Part shown: positions 52,061 through 64,000 of the stretch, piece after piece
Layout: each line of letters begins with the position of its first letter
Position numbering within the stretch: the first letter of the stretch is position 1
Origin: Daphnia pulex
Lineage: Eukaryota; Arthropoda; Branchiopoda; Diplostraca; Daphniidae
Length of the DNA: 64,000 nt
Direction: 5' to 3'
NCBI RefSeq assembly: GCF_021134715.1
Contig: NC_060028.1
Coordinates: 208,501 to 272,500 of the forward strand
Made by a program: the position numbers and the translations under genes
Notes under the pieces: generated by a model
The model's input: only the letters and a program-made list of their open reading frames with translations
Database searches by the model: none
Told to the model about the DNA's origin: nothing

Positions 52061-52881
52061 AATAACAAGAGTCAAATGTGTAGCAGCAAATCGATTGGCA
52101 GTTGCCTCTCTATCACCTAAAATTAACTACACATACCAATAGCACCAATATTCCCATTGGTGAGCGAGCTCTCAAAAATCTTATCTAATGTGTAATCGCC
52201 ACAACCTCTGGCAGCTGTTTGCTTCATACTCGCCGCAGGTGCGGCCTATTTGGGCGTTGTGTTTCGTCTTTCACAACATTTTATTAGATACACTAAGTAA
52301 TCGATTATGTCTTCTCGGAAATTCGTGAACTGTTTTCTTATGAACTTATTGACGTCTTAGGCAATGTAGCGAGAGTGGTTTACGTGATGTTTTACCAATT
52401 GCATGTGATTCCTTTTTATCTTTTCTCTAGAAAACAGTGACATTTTCTTTTTTTTTCTTCAACTTTAGCCGTTTTTATTGCAACACATGTTCCGTTATTT
52501 TTTGGTTGTTTGCTCCGAGTCCTTTTTTAATCATCATCATTGAATTAAAGACGTTTGCGAACCTTATAAGCTATTGCGCGATTTGGGCTGCTGTCGTTAT
52601 ATATATAAGCGCGCGTCATTTGAAAGAGATTTCTGTCCATACTTCTGAAGGCAAAGGAATCACTTTCAAACCTACAAGAAATCAAGAAGAAATAGAAATG
52701 TCGACAAGATTCGAGCCATGTGTGTCGATCGACTTTGACAGCTCAACTCTGAACGAAATTGTGACCTTATAGCGAAAGACTGATGGGCATTCAAGTTTTT
52801 CTTTATTTGTGATCATCACAAGTCGCCAAATCAATTTTAATTGTAACCCTAATGTTATTTGTTTTTTTGTTTTTTTTTCAG
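52061..52881. other. Stretch without a supported gene
   Basis: The open frame at 52437-52772 is hydrophobic at first and AT-driven, with no splice or family support. Confidence 0.35.
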
Positions 52882-54848
52882 GTGGTGGCCTGAGATCAAG
52901 AAAATCTTTTAATTCAGATTCAATGGAGTTTGCTCCTTTTGTTTTGATTCCGTCAGTTTACCCCAAAAAGGAATTCGAAAAAGCAACTGAGCTCCATAGA
53001 CTCTTGTTAACGAGATGATCCATCGAGTTGCAAACGATTACGTATTTCTCAAAAGCTGTCTTGCCGAGTAAGTTTCATTTCAATTCTGCTTTTATCTTAT
53101 TTTGTTAAATCCTTCCATTTTCTTTTCATGCAGAACTGTGACAGCTGATCCATTTACTGCACAATTGTTTAAAATATACGCCATCAGTTCAAGAAGAGGG
53201 TGTTAGTATGTTAATTGTAATTAAATCTTGCTCTATAGTTGTGTAAACCCTAACTTGCAGTTAAGAATGACTTGATGCGGTTTGCTTCCAAGGCTCATAT
53301 TTTTATTTTTAATCCAACTTTTTCAGGCTATACATTTAGGATTGCTTCGAAATGATTTCATGCTGGGTGCTGAACCTGGGATGCCCCTTTCCAGTTTTAA
53401 CCTTTAAACCTTTTTAAACCTAACCTTCCTTCAGTCGCCTCCATAGTTAAAGTAAACGTTAAAAGTTAAACACTGGCTGATCTTTTGACGTTAATTTTAA
53501 AACTGGCACACTATTTAACAGGTATGTCATGGAAGAACTCTCTCATGGAGATAAACTTCATCAGGTATTTTATTACATTCTGTTTGATTCTAATATTTTA
53601 ATATTTACTCTCTAATAAGTGCTGTTACTTCCGATTTATGTTTGCTGGTTTCTTCAAGTTTAGTTACCAGAAAATAGCGCACTGGAAAACCTCTGTGGTG
53701 GCATGGTCAAAGCCTGGGAAATGTACAATGAACCTCTGTAAGTTCTTTTCATGTCGCACTTTGAAGTAAAACAAATTGCATATTTTGTTAACGTTTGAAT
53801 TTCATTTGTGGCTTTTCAGGGCTGTTGTTTTGTTCGTCGAGTCGGATGTGATCTACTACGTCTCTGACCAGAGACTCCAAGCCTTTCAAATCCGCAAGCT
53901 CAATCCTAAGATAAGGGTTATGCACCGTACTTCTACTTCGACGGAACTGGGCAGAGGACGGGCTGTGCTTGACGCTGAAAGGAAACTTATTGTGTACGTA
54001 TTGAAACTTGGAATTGCTGCACTGAAAATTTAGTCGTTAATTTCGGTTCTGATTAAGAGGCGGACAGGACCCGGTTGCCGTGATTTACTTCAGAAATGGA
54101 TATTCTCCCGATCAGTACATGTCAGCCGACGGTTGTGAATGGGACGCTCGTCTAATGATGGAGCGATCAAAAGCCATTAAATGCCCGAGCATATCGTGCC
54201 ATCTCGCCGGGACGGAAAAAGTCCAACTGGTCCTGGCTGATCCCGGAGTTCTAGAAACGCTTCTTTGACGATCCCGATGATATTGCCAGACTGATTGTAT
54301 TGTAAAACACAACAGCATCATCTTTGATTTGAGAATTCTCTTTCATTATTCCTACTAGAACGAAGAAGGCGATCGTGCTGTGCTGCTCGGCCATTCAGAA
54401 CCCTGAAAAGTACATTCTCAAACCTCAACGTGAAGGAGGCGGCAGCAATGTTTACGGAAATGAGACAATATCATTTCAAATCGTCGCTTTCTTTGTTTCT
54501 TTTATTTATTTAAAAACTGATTCGTGATATTCTTTCTCTACAGGTTGGTGAAGTCTTGAAGCAGCTGAAAGGCAATCCTCTCAGAGCTGGTTACATCCTG
54601 AAGGATGTTATCCATCCGCCGCTGCTGCGGAATTGGATGATACGACCATCTACTCAGCCCATACTTGTCGACACATCGACCGAGCTCGGGATATTTCGGA
54701 GTCGTCATTGGGTACAGACATCTCATTACTAGCTCCTTGTTATTCTAACTCAGTTGAAAAATTCACGATTCAGAAATGCCAAGGAAATCTTTCACAATTC
54801 CGTGGGTGGGCACATGTTGCGTACGAAAATTCACACCTCTTATGAAGG
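52882..54848 (+). pseudogene. Glutathione synthetase pseudogene with introns
   Basis: Nine exon-sized pieces follow eukaryotic glutathione synthetase (EC 6.3.2.3, ligates gamma-glutamylcysteine and glycine with ATP): 52882-53067 (FAPFVLIPS), about 53134-53206 (TVTADPFTAQLF), about 53327-53402 (IHLGLLRNDF), 53522-53564, 53664-53737 (ALENLCGGMVKAWEMY), 53820-53993 (RKLNPKIRVM, DAERKLIV), 54058-54297 ([28 protein letters not shown]), 54359-54464 (ILKPQREGGG) and 54544-54848 (HPPLLRNWMIRPS). Splice sites are largely kept, so it arose by DNA duplication and not retrotransposition. Single-base shifts occur near 53010, 53188, 54263, 54391 and 54690. The third piece loses its end to unrelated sequence, and the N- and C-termini are incomplete. 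It cannot make an enzyme. Confidence 0.85.
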
Positions 54849-55239
54849 GGGAGGTAAAATATCAATTTATCGGTTTGGAATCGTACATTAATAGCTGACC
54901 AATGTAAAATTTGTCTTATTATCGGTTTGAAGTATATGCTGGATTCGGAACCTTTGATTTGCCATTCCTCGTTGATTTATGATTTCGTCATTCAACAAAT
55001 GCAGCTTTTAGTCTGAGCCGTGACAACGTTACATTTCTATTTCACGGCTTGTAGTGCTCTCAGCTATGCTAATAAAATGAATTTTTAATTCTGAATTACG
55101 GCGAAGGTTCAGTTATTACCGTTTCACATTTAACGAAATGGTACCGCCGTCTAACTCTAAACTAACTAGGAAAATTTTAGCTTTTGACTGACATTTTTCC
55201 TGTTCTACATTTGCCGTTTCCTTTTTTCCCTCTTTCGTG
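54849..55239. other. Flank of the pseudogene
   Basis: No open frame of note. AATAAA at 55071-55076 may be the old polyadenylation signal of the glutathione synthetase copy. Confidence 0.35.
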
Positions 55240-55425
55240 TAAGCCTTTCCTCCTGTTGGCTAATAAAATGCGAAGACATTTTTGAAAAGGAAACACGGTT
55301 GTCTGGAGGTAATAGAGAGATTATAAATGAATCCATGATGGCCGACCATTTCCTTACCACTCCTTTTCTATAGGCGGTGAATGGTTGGGCGTTGACAATA
55401 GTTCTCTTACGCGATCGAGTTCGGA
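55240..55425. repeat. Upstream block of the CUB-like cluster, copy 2
   Basis: Direct-orientation partner of 36765-36975, with the shared run ATGGCCGACCATTT and its flanks. Confidence 0.65.
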
Positions 55426-56916
55426 CGACTATTTATTTTATAAGCTCAGCAATGCAAGTAATAGCTATATTGAGAATATTCCAATGTAATATGGACTTTT
55501 CTTTGTATCGGAAACGAAAAGGTTTTATCGACGCTGCGACACTTTGATGAGTCGTGACAGAATAAAACGCGGAGAATTGTTTCATCCCGAAAACGTTTTT
55601 GTTCGATTTACCCATATCCAGCGAGAACCTTTTTTTTTTTTTTTTAATATTTTTCTACTTTTCTTTTTTTGTAAGCTAATGTTCCATTCCTTTTTACCTT
55701 GTGGTAAACTCACTAACCTAATAACTAATTATTTTAAACCTCGATGTGTTAAACAAAAAATATTGTTCGCTCGTATTTTTAAAAGAAAAAAAAAATTACT
55801 GTGAAAGTCACTTCTCGGCTGTGTTGACTTCGCTATCCCAGTTTTAGGGTAAAAGTAGTCCGTCCTGTCCGTCTAATGACAACAAACTGAGTTTACAATT
55901 CCAGCACTTGACTAGTACGGCGCTGCTGTTAAAAATCGTCTGCTTCTTTTGTTTAAGTTTGACGATTTTCGTCGTGGGTTTCCAAACATTGAACAACAGG
56001 TGGACAGTGTTTTTCCACGATGTATCAGGAGGTTTTTCTATTTGTTACGACACAGACTAAGAGGGGATTATTATAGATTAAGGGATTATTACAGATTAAG
56101 GATCTATTCTTAGTCTGTGGTTACGATGTGCTTCGATAATTTCTATAATTTAAATTTATAGGGTTATTCTAGTGATTCTCTAAATACTAGTGAAAGAAAA
56201 TTCTAGTGAATGTAAAATAAGTATAGATAAGGAAAAAAATTTCAGGGAGATGCTGTCTATTATGACAAACTGTCATCTTTTTGGTACCTGTAGACCGACT
56301 GTTTGGCTCACCCATGCCACACAACTAAAGTAATTATGCAATCCATGTTTCAACAAGAAGGCTATTTATAACACAATAGGATAGACCCATTTGCTTCACT
56401 GATTGTCCGGTAAATCGTCTAGAAAATTCTTGAAACTGTTGAACCAAGTATTGAACTGCTTCCATTTTTTCGCCTCATTTCACTTTTTAGATTCCTTCTC
56501 TTTCTCTAATCCTTCTGCAGTGAGTGTGGAATAATTTGATTGTTCTCCCCTACCATCACCAACACTGCCTGCTGTAGAGTGTGCCGAAATCCAATTCTTC
56601 TCAAAGAAAACCAGAGGTTCTATCATTTTCCATTTGAATGTTGAGCTAACCATGACAATTAGATTTTAAAAAACTTTTTATCGCTTGACTGTTTGTAGGC
56701 AAAAGGAAAAAAAAACTGGTGTGAGCCTCTGCTTATGACTACGCAATTAGGAGTGATACATTACTGGAGTGAGGCGGCTCTGAGGTGAGAGCCACTTCCT
56801 TAGTTTCATTGTCTGGCTGTTTTTTTTCTCTTCTTCCAATGATTGAGAAATTCGTAGAAATGTAGACGAGCTCCATTCGTCGTACCAAAAAGTATATATC
56901 TCATTTTTTTAAACAG
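55426..56916. other. Stretch without a supported gene
   Basis: AT-rich with T-runs near 55630. Text at 56751-56800 resembles 45930-45985. No exon is supported. Confidence 0.4.
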
Positions 56917-57112
56917 AGTGCGGAAATGTGTACGTGCACCAATGTGACGTCAGCGGGATCTGGTGTTGTTGTCCAGTCTCCCGATTTCCCCGCTGTCTAC
57001 GGGAATTATTGACAGGAGGTGCGCAGCAGTCGTCATGGTCGTGCCAGCAGGAAAGTGAATCCGTTTGACATTCACCACCATCAATTTGGAGATTGACAAA
57101 GCCTTTGTCTTG
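56917..57112 (+). pseudogene. Dead CUB-domain exon, relic of a fourth family member
   Basis: After an AAACAG acceptor the text follows the last CUB of gene C: CTCTNVTSAGSG, VVQSPDFPAVYGNY, then a frame shift at a TGA near 57010. Next comes VVMVVPAGK followed by a TGA, then LTFTTINLEIDKAF up to an intact GTAAGT donor. One shift and one stop break it. A degraded second half (VNET...) follows an acceptor near 57252. It lies 1.6 kb upstream of gene C. Confidence 0.75.
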
Positions 57113-57269
57113 GTAAGTAATGCATCGATTTGAATCGATGGTATTTCATTCAATTCTAAGCCCCCATTTAAACCGTACTTCAGAATGATACTAATTAATA
57201 TTGTCAGTAATTCGGTGGAATGATCTCAGAATTTTAAGTTTGACTTCTCAGGTGAACGAGACAAAACTT

Positions 57270-58089
57270 GAAAAAAAAAATGACACCATGGGAGGGCTAT
57301 GTGTATTCATTCGGGATGGGCTACGAAACTTTTTTATCTTCATTTATCTTTTATCGTTTATTATCTTCAGTTAAGTACAACGCTAGATTTTTAAAAAAAT
57401 AGGCTTTCAACACGAATGCAATAAAAAAGCCAAGAGCTGGAATACCCCAATCCAATTTTGAAATGTGACGTCGGGCTCAGATGACTTAATTAAACCTGCC
57501 ACGCTTTGCGTTGAATTAAACTTTAGATTGTTATGTACATTTTAATTCAAAACGGAATTACAGAGAAAAGGGAATTTGACTAACCGTTTTCAAGTGTGTT
57601 GACAATTCAATGCGACAACATTGATTCGATTGTAGCAGACTAGAAGTCTGGGACTGTAGCCGAACGATTTCGGTCGACAACTGTCGTAGTTGCCATTCGT
57701 TTGTTTCGAGCGGTAAGTTTAAGGCAATCGGTGGGTTGCCACACGCAATTTACTGCCAGCAAACGAGAGGGTGGTGATGGGGGGAGGGTCTTAAATTTTG
57801 CACAGCTGGTCCACCCTCCCACGGTCCCCACAAATTTAAGGTTTTTTGTCTACACACACATGTAAAATCGGTATCATCTCTTATGAAATTAGATCAGTGT
57901 TTAAACATGTTGATAACGAAATTTTGTATTCTTAGACAAATTCTCTCGAAAATATTTAGATTTTCTATTCCTTGATTCGACAAAAGTAAGCAGGATCGGC
58001 GTGGTTTGGGTTTAGCCATGATTTGACATTCAGCATGGTTCATATTCTCCCTCTTAGCTTGCCAAGAAGTCAAAGGTATCATAGATATT
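57270..58089. other. Stretch without a supported gene
   Basis: No exon is supported. It separates the CUB relic from the duplicated upstream region of gene C. Confidence 0.4.
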
Positions 58090-58723
58090 TACAGGATAAT
58101 GAGTTAGATATTTGAAGCTTATTTGGATGTGGAGCTTATTATCTTATTCAGAAAGGAATTTTCATATCGTTTTATTCCAGTCCCCACTGAGCATATTTTT
58201 ATTTCCCTTCACTTCTGTGTCTGTGCAGCTGCAGCTGCAACTGCAAAAACAGAGAAACGCTCATTTTTTTTTTTCGTTTTGAAATAAAACGCCCGTCAGT
58301 TGGTGGCTTCTTTTGTTAGCCAAAAACCTGTGGGACTAATGCGAGTTCTAAATTACCGGAGCGTTTGCAATTTTCATGTTGGAACCAGGAAAATTTTGAC
58401 AGTTGCGTGCCAACTGTCTATCCCAGGCAGTTGTGGTGTTGGCCGAGAGTGTGCGCAATCGTCGTTGTCATCGCGTTTTGAACGCGCCCAAACTGCGCAC
58501 TTGGAAAGTGTAGCAAATGGGAAAACCTTACGACCAACGGGAGCGAGAATTTTTTCGACGACGTGCCACTCAAACTGCTGACGATATGACGATATTCAAA
58601 TCTCCTTTTTTCCTTGAATCGATAGAAAACTTGGTGCTAGTTTAATTATCGATATAGAAAATCGTGATGGGTATAAAAGGCGGCCCTTTTGGCGTTCAAA
58701 TTCTACTCTCCAAACTGTCGAAA
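58090..58723 (+). repeat. Duplicated upstream region of gene C
   Basis: Collinear with the upstream regions of genes A and B (GCTGCAACTG, GGAACCAGGAAAATTTTGAC, AACTGCGCACTTGGA, core promoter). It lacks the insertion seen in copy B. Confidence 0.75.
58647..58679 (+). promoter_or_regulatory. Core promoter of gene C: TATCGATA plus TATA box
   Basis: TATCGATA at 58647-58654 and TATAAAAG at 58672-58679, 17 bases apart and about 45 bases before the ATG. Confidence 0.75.
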
Positions 58724-61700
58724 ATGAAATCCTTTTCTATTTTCTTCCTTCTAGTCATCTCGTTGGCTGTCGCTGCGGTAAGTTGTCTCCCATTTCTCGT
58801 TTTATATTTAAAAAACTAAGCTCTTTTAAATAACTTATAATATTTTGACCAACTTGTTCGTAACAGGAGATCCAAACAAAAAAGCAATCCTTTAACCCTT
58901 TGGCAAGCCGCAACGTTACCGCCATTTTAAATGCGGAAATGGCTATTCGATCGCTTCCGTCCATCGGCAATGGTAAATTAAATTTAGTTGATTAGAAATT
59001 TTTGAATTTTTAAAGGCCACTTCTAATATACCCTTCATTTGTACATAAAATTTCATTACAGTTTGTCGGGACCGATTTTCAACGGCGGCCAACGGGACCA
59101 TTCGTCCCACCATTTCTAACACAAGTAACGGGCAAAGGCAGTGCAGCTTCTTCATCAACGCACCCGCCGATAAACTCATCCAGATGACCTGCTCGGTCGT
59201 CAGTCTGAAAAGTTCGGACGCTGAATTAGTCATTTACGGAGGTTCCGAAATCAACGTCAATCCGCCCGTCGTCAATCGCATTTACACGTCAAGGAGCAAC
59301 AGCATGTTCCTGTTTTCCAGGGTCGACAACACGGACTGGTTCGACTGCAAATGGAAAATGATTCCCGTCTCGCAAACAACTGAATATCAACGTAATTATT
59401 TTTTTTTTTTAGGGAAATTAAATTTCAGTTTAAACTTGATCTGATTTGTCAATTTTAATTGCATTTATAGTCTGTCGGGATGGAACATCCGCCACTCCCA
59501 ACGGGACCATCCAGCGATCAGCGGACGATACCACAGATACAAGAATGTGCATGTTTGCCATTGCCGTTCCATCAGACCACCGAATTCAGTTGAAATGCTC
59601 CAATGTTGCCCTCAGCAGTCCTGAAAATTATTTACAGGTAATTTTTTCGTCTACATAAACCACAGCATTTTCGTTTTACTGATCAATGTTGCGTTAATTT
59701 CAATTCATAAGTTCCAAACGATTTCCGAAACTGTGATAGCCGATCCACCTGCAATGAATCGGGTCTACACTTCGACTAGCGAAATCATTTACCTGTTTTC
59801 TCAATTCAGCAATCAAGACTCTTTCAAATGCCAATGGACGACGGTTATGATCCTACCACTGACAAATGATAACAAACGTAAATATTTCATTTTTAATTAA
59901 TTCTGGTACAAGTTTTATTATTTTCCCTTTTTATTCTCAAAGTATGTCGGGACAAAATCAAGAAATCTGCCAGCGGAAACATTCAACCGTTAATGCCGAC
60001 GGCTACAAATGTTCAACCGAAAACGTGTTCGTTTATCATCAAAGTTCCTCCCAATCAATTGACTGAAATTTTTTGCCCAGTCGTAAATTTTACTAACCCA
60101 GGAAGTTATTTGCAAGTGAGTTTTGTGATTTCATTTAAGTTTTCAATTTTAACCATTTTTGTATGATTGATAAAGTTCAGCGGAATTTCCGATTTAAACA
60201 TGGCCTTGACGCCGCTGGCCAACCGAGTCTACACTTCCGGCGTCAATTTGATTTATTTGAACTCTCAAATTGATGTCAGTAAAGATTGGTTTAATTGCAC
60301 ATGGTCAGCTGTTCCGGCTCCATTGACAACGGATTTCAAACGTGAGTCCTAAGAATAAATAAATCAACAAATGATGTCAGAATAATTCTTAATTCGATTT
60401 TTAATTTGTTAAGTCTGTCGCCATGGAGGGACATCGTCGTCCACTGGGACCCTCCAACCATTTTTAGAGGATCTTAAAACGGGAGAACCGAGAGAATGCT
60501 ATTTCTTCATTGAATTGCCTTTGGATGAGAAAATTGAGATTTCGTGTTCATCCATGAACTTGTCAAGTCCTGGAAGTTATTTGCGGGTATCAATGAAATC
60601 TATATCTATCCCGATATTTTTACTCTTTACCTATTAATTTTTTTGAATTTCAACGACAGGTCGTCGGTGTGTCTGATTTTGACGAGAATTCGCCCGTAGA
60701 AAACGGAACTTATTTGTCAAATGACGCGAGCGTCCTTGTGTATTCCCAATTCAACAACGGCGATTGGTTCAATTGCATTTGGAAGTCAACAACCAGCCCT
60801 GTTCCAATGACGACGACCTCGGCCACCTCAATTTCTACTACACCGACCTTGTCCGGAATGACGTCTTTGGGGTCTTTGTCAACATCAACCACGGGATTCG
60901 CCCAAACGTCTGCCAAGATTTACCCAACAACAACAACGACTTCCACGACAACTGGAACCCCATCAACAACTTCAAGCGCCAAGGTCACGACGACAGAAGC
61001 TGCAACTTCAACGCCAACATCAACCATCTCGTCGACAAGAGACCGCACCACTACCATTGCTGATCAAACAACCTCAACAACAAGATCATCAACAACGGAA
61101 ACGACGACGCAAGCGAAGACCACAACGGCGACCACGATTCCTTCAACTATTATCTCATCGAAAACGACGGCCGTCACCAGCTTATCATCGACGCCAAGCA
61201 CTACAACTACTTTGCCGGCTGATTTGACTTGTGTGAGTCCTGATCCAGGTAACGCATTAAACGAATTGTTTTAAATCTGACTCGTCTAATGTACGCACGA
61301 ATTTCCACGTCGCTGACTGTCATTTGGGGGACGTGAAGGATGCGGATTGGTTTGTGGCCCAGTGACGTCAACGGGAGGTGTTGTGCAGACTCGCAATTTT
61401 CCCGCCGACTACGTGAGTTCATCTAATTGCTTCGCCATTATTAAGATAGCAGCAGGAAGTGGAATCCAATTGACGTTCACCCACTTCAATGCGGCGCCTG
61501 GCGACTTCGTCACTGTGAGTAATATTACATTCAATCATCCTAGCTTATTTTATATATGGAGCGGATTTCATAAGGCGCAAGAATAACAATGAAATTTGTT
61601 TCTCACCTCAGGTTTACGATGCACAATCCAGAACATTAATGAGCCAGACGACTGGAAATCTTTTTACGCTACCAGTTTTAAATACTTCCACCAACCAAAT

Positions 61701-63192
61701 GAGCATCAATCTTATAGGCCTTCCTAGTCACACACCACCTGGACCATATAATTTGCGTGCGACTTTCACAGCGCTAGTCTCGACTACTACCACCACAAAG
61801 CCAGTAACAACCTCCACAACAGCAACAACTTCCACAACAGCAACAACATCGACGACAAAGCCAAGTTCTACCACGACAACGACGGCCAGCCAGTCCAGCA
61901 GCACCTTGAGCTCAAGTACAACAACCAAGGCTACAACAACAACTCCTTTGCCGACTCTTTTCAGTTACACCGTTTCTGATCCAGGTAATAAACTTGATTC
62001 GATTGCCTTACTAACGTGAGATTGAAACGACGCAATGAATCGTAATCTCTTTCGTCTAAATTGAATCACGAATCTGCACGCCTCTACCAAACATTTGCGG
62101 GAGCGAAGGTTGCGGAACTATGTTCACCAGTCTGACATCAACGGGAGGCGTCTTCCAGTCTCCCAACTACCCCGGCGACTACGGGAATTATGCCAGGAGT
62201 TGCAATGCCAACATAACGGCGCCAGCAGGATGGATGATCCAATTAAACTTCACCACCTTCAATGTGGAGATTAGCAAAGCCTTTATCTATGTAAGGAAAA
62301 GACAACGAATTTCAGTGTTCTTATGATTGATCCAAATTTATTGACATTCTCAGGTTTGGGATGATATAAAGCCCTTAATGGAAATTGATTATTCCGGAAA
62401 CACACATCTTTCCATATCCGCGATAACAACCAACGCAATGCAAATCTTGTTTCAAATGGAAAGCAGTAGTAAACCCAGCACCGCCATATACAATTGGCGG
62501 GCGAATTTTTCTGTGACGGTATTTTTCATTTCATAAATTGCATCCACTATTGCCGAGAAATTTTTCTGGTTTGAAACGTTCGGCCATTTTATTATCTCGA
62601 CAGAGCCAAGGGAGTTTCTGTTCCCTTGAAACGGCAGCAGGTAATGCGCATATTCATTCGTTGAAATCATTTGAAATCTAATTTGTTAACGGTCAAAATG
62701 TCGATTTAATTGCGGACGCGAAGGATGCGACAACATGTGCACCAACGTGACGTCATCGGGCACAGGTGTTGTCCAGTCTCCCAACTTCCCCGCCGACTAC
62801 GGGAAATTTGACAGGTTATGCCTAGTCACCATTGTCGTGCCAGCGGGAAAGAGGATCCAATTGAAATTCAACAACTTCAATTTGGAGACTCAATTCAGTA
62901 CTATTTTCGTAAGTATGGCATCGAATTCAAATCGATGGTATTTCTTCGCTATTCTAATTAAATTGACTCGTGTATTTTTCAAAATATTCGTTGGTGGAGT
63001 GATCACAAAACTTGTTTGACTTTTCAGGTTCAAGACAGAAGCTCGCTTTATTTGAATGGTTATACCGGAAGTACTATCCCCCCGGTGTTCACCACAGCAT
63101 CCAACTTAGTGCATTTGACTTTTAACAACGTTGGCACTAGTATAGCCCACACCAAAACATACGGTTTCAAACTAACTTACACTGCTGTGTGA
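58724..63192 (+). CDS. Gene C: secreted protein with four CUB-like repeats, two Thr-rich linkers and three CUB domains
   Basis: Exons 58724-58777, 58867-58972, 59062-59391, 59471-59637, 59712-59877, 59943-60115, 60176-60341, 60414-60586, 60660-61248, 61339-61514, 61612-61984, 62109-62290, 62354-62518, 62604-62640, 62724-62908 and 63028-63192 join in phase to 1068 residues. The N-terminal half matches genes A and B. A long Thr/Ser linker (60800-61240) is followed by CUB 1 (CGLVCGPVTSTGG), a second Thr-rich linker (61770-61960), CUB 2 (CGTMFTSLTSTGG, SPNYPGDYG, APAGWMIQLNF), a 37-base exon with SQGSFCSLETAA, and CUB 3 (CDNMCTNVTSSG, SPNFPADYG). The extra CUB exon pairs are the difference from A and B. 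A secreted extracellular protein is inferred; its function is not known. Confidence 0.85.
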
Positions 63193-64000
63193 CGGTAATA
63201 TGGCATCTCTTCTCACGACAGTATCATAATTTTAACTGTTGATAAACGACGTTTTCATTTTCCTAATTCTTGAGCAGACGTAGATATGCAACAATACAAT
63301 CCCTCGGCTGACCATTTTAAAATAACAACAACAAAGGCCGATGAAATCAATTGCTTTGCTTGTCCTTTTATCGAAGGCAGTCTATAGTCATGATTCAACG
63401 AACTGTTTAACAGCAAACAAACTTCCTCCAGTAGTCACAAAACTAATCAGCATATTATATCGACACTCGCTGTGCTTTATAACACACAGCGCCGTGAATT
63501 AAAATGATTTTCAACTATTTCTTATCATCTTATTATCTTATTAAATTGGCAAAAAAATAAAGTTATTTAGCCCCTAACTGTCAGCAGCAGCAGTTCTCTA
63601 TATTTCGTTGTCTTCTCAAGGACTCAATGGTAGTTGGCGAGTTGTTTTGTGCGTTCGTGCTGAGATCTACTGCCCAATTAGCTGTGTTCGTTGGAAAGTG
63701 TATCAACTTTAATGGCGAGGTAGCAATCTTTGTGTTCCCTGGCAGCCCAAAATGTGACTAGGTTCAGTTGCAAATGAAAACAATTCAGGCAGGAGAGAAC
63801 GACATTTGCATGATGAATGGGGAAGGCCATTGGTTTTGTTTTTAATGTTTGCTGACTTGTGCTATTTTCAAATAGATTTTTGATTGTCTAGTGATATATA
63901 TTTCTGTTGAATTGAACGTTAAAAAGTCGGAGGAGGGGAGTTAACACATCACCAAGTGAATCACGGACTGTACTGCTGTAGTTGCTGCTGAAATTCCTAC
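63193..64000. other. 3' flank of gene C
   Basis: No further exon recognised. AATAAA occurs near 63558-63563, about 370 bases after the stop. Confidence 0.4.

Noticed and set aside
52437-52772. Hydrophobic 111-codon open frame before the glutathione synthetase copy
   Set aside because: T-rich DNA explains the composition; no splice or family support.

Overview
The window looks like a crustacean genome, most probably Daphnia. Genes are split by many 50-100 base introns with clean GT-AG ends. TATA-driven small secretory genes are common. The gene content is metazoan: a beaten path-like Ig protein, a PDGF/VEGF-type receptor tyrosine kinase, a Tudor-domain protein and glutathione synthetase. One four-exon secreted protein (11.2-12.1 kb) has the look of a Daphnia-restricted orphan family. 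The species assignment is inference, because no search could be run.

Left part (1-20 kb). A possible 3' exon of a minus-strand gene lies at 95-261. A giant intronless ankyrin protein follows (1218-7130, 1970 aa). It carries three copies of a domain that resembles a permuted papain-like (LRAT/PPPDE-type) fold, and two membrane segments. A gene-poor stretch holds a diverged duplicated block (7.4 and 9.5 kb). Then on the minus strand come the secreted orphan (11198-12067), a ubiquitin fused to a PARP-fold ADP-ribosyltransferase-like domain (13924-14910), and a Tudor-domain gene (16102-17558, 5' end not found).

Middle part (20-36 kb). A 16-exon receptor tyrosine kinase runs at 21103-24999 on plus. 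A poorly resolved multi-exon membrane-protein gene lies on minus (26238 to at least 27135). A 7-exon beaten path-like gene with a GPI-type tail is at 28626-32856. A small unrecognised plus-strand gene (33487-33981) converges on a minus-strand SNTX/MACPF-like gene (33984-35496), whose reading frame is broken once.

Right part (36-64 kb). This is a local multigene expansion. Three paralogues (A 39898-42989, B 48365-51137, C 58724-63192) encode secreted proteins. Each has a signal peptide, four Cys-containing CUB-like repeats each split over two exons, a Thr-rich mucin-like linker and one (A, B) or three (C) canonical CUB domains. Their core promoters are nearly identical: TATCGATA, 17-18 bases, then TATAAAAG. 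Parts of A and B are nearly identical down to the introns while other parts are strongly diverged, which suggests gene conversion. A dead CUB exon upstream of C is a fourth relic, and a multiply frameshifted glutathione synthetase pseudogene (52882-54848) lies between B and C. Blocks several kb upstream of the genes are also shared, so the original duplication unit was large.

Exon coordinates were worked out by hand from splice consensus and phase. In the well-supported genes every junction keeps the frame. No tRNA, rRNA, CRISPR array or recognisable transposase was seen.
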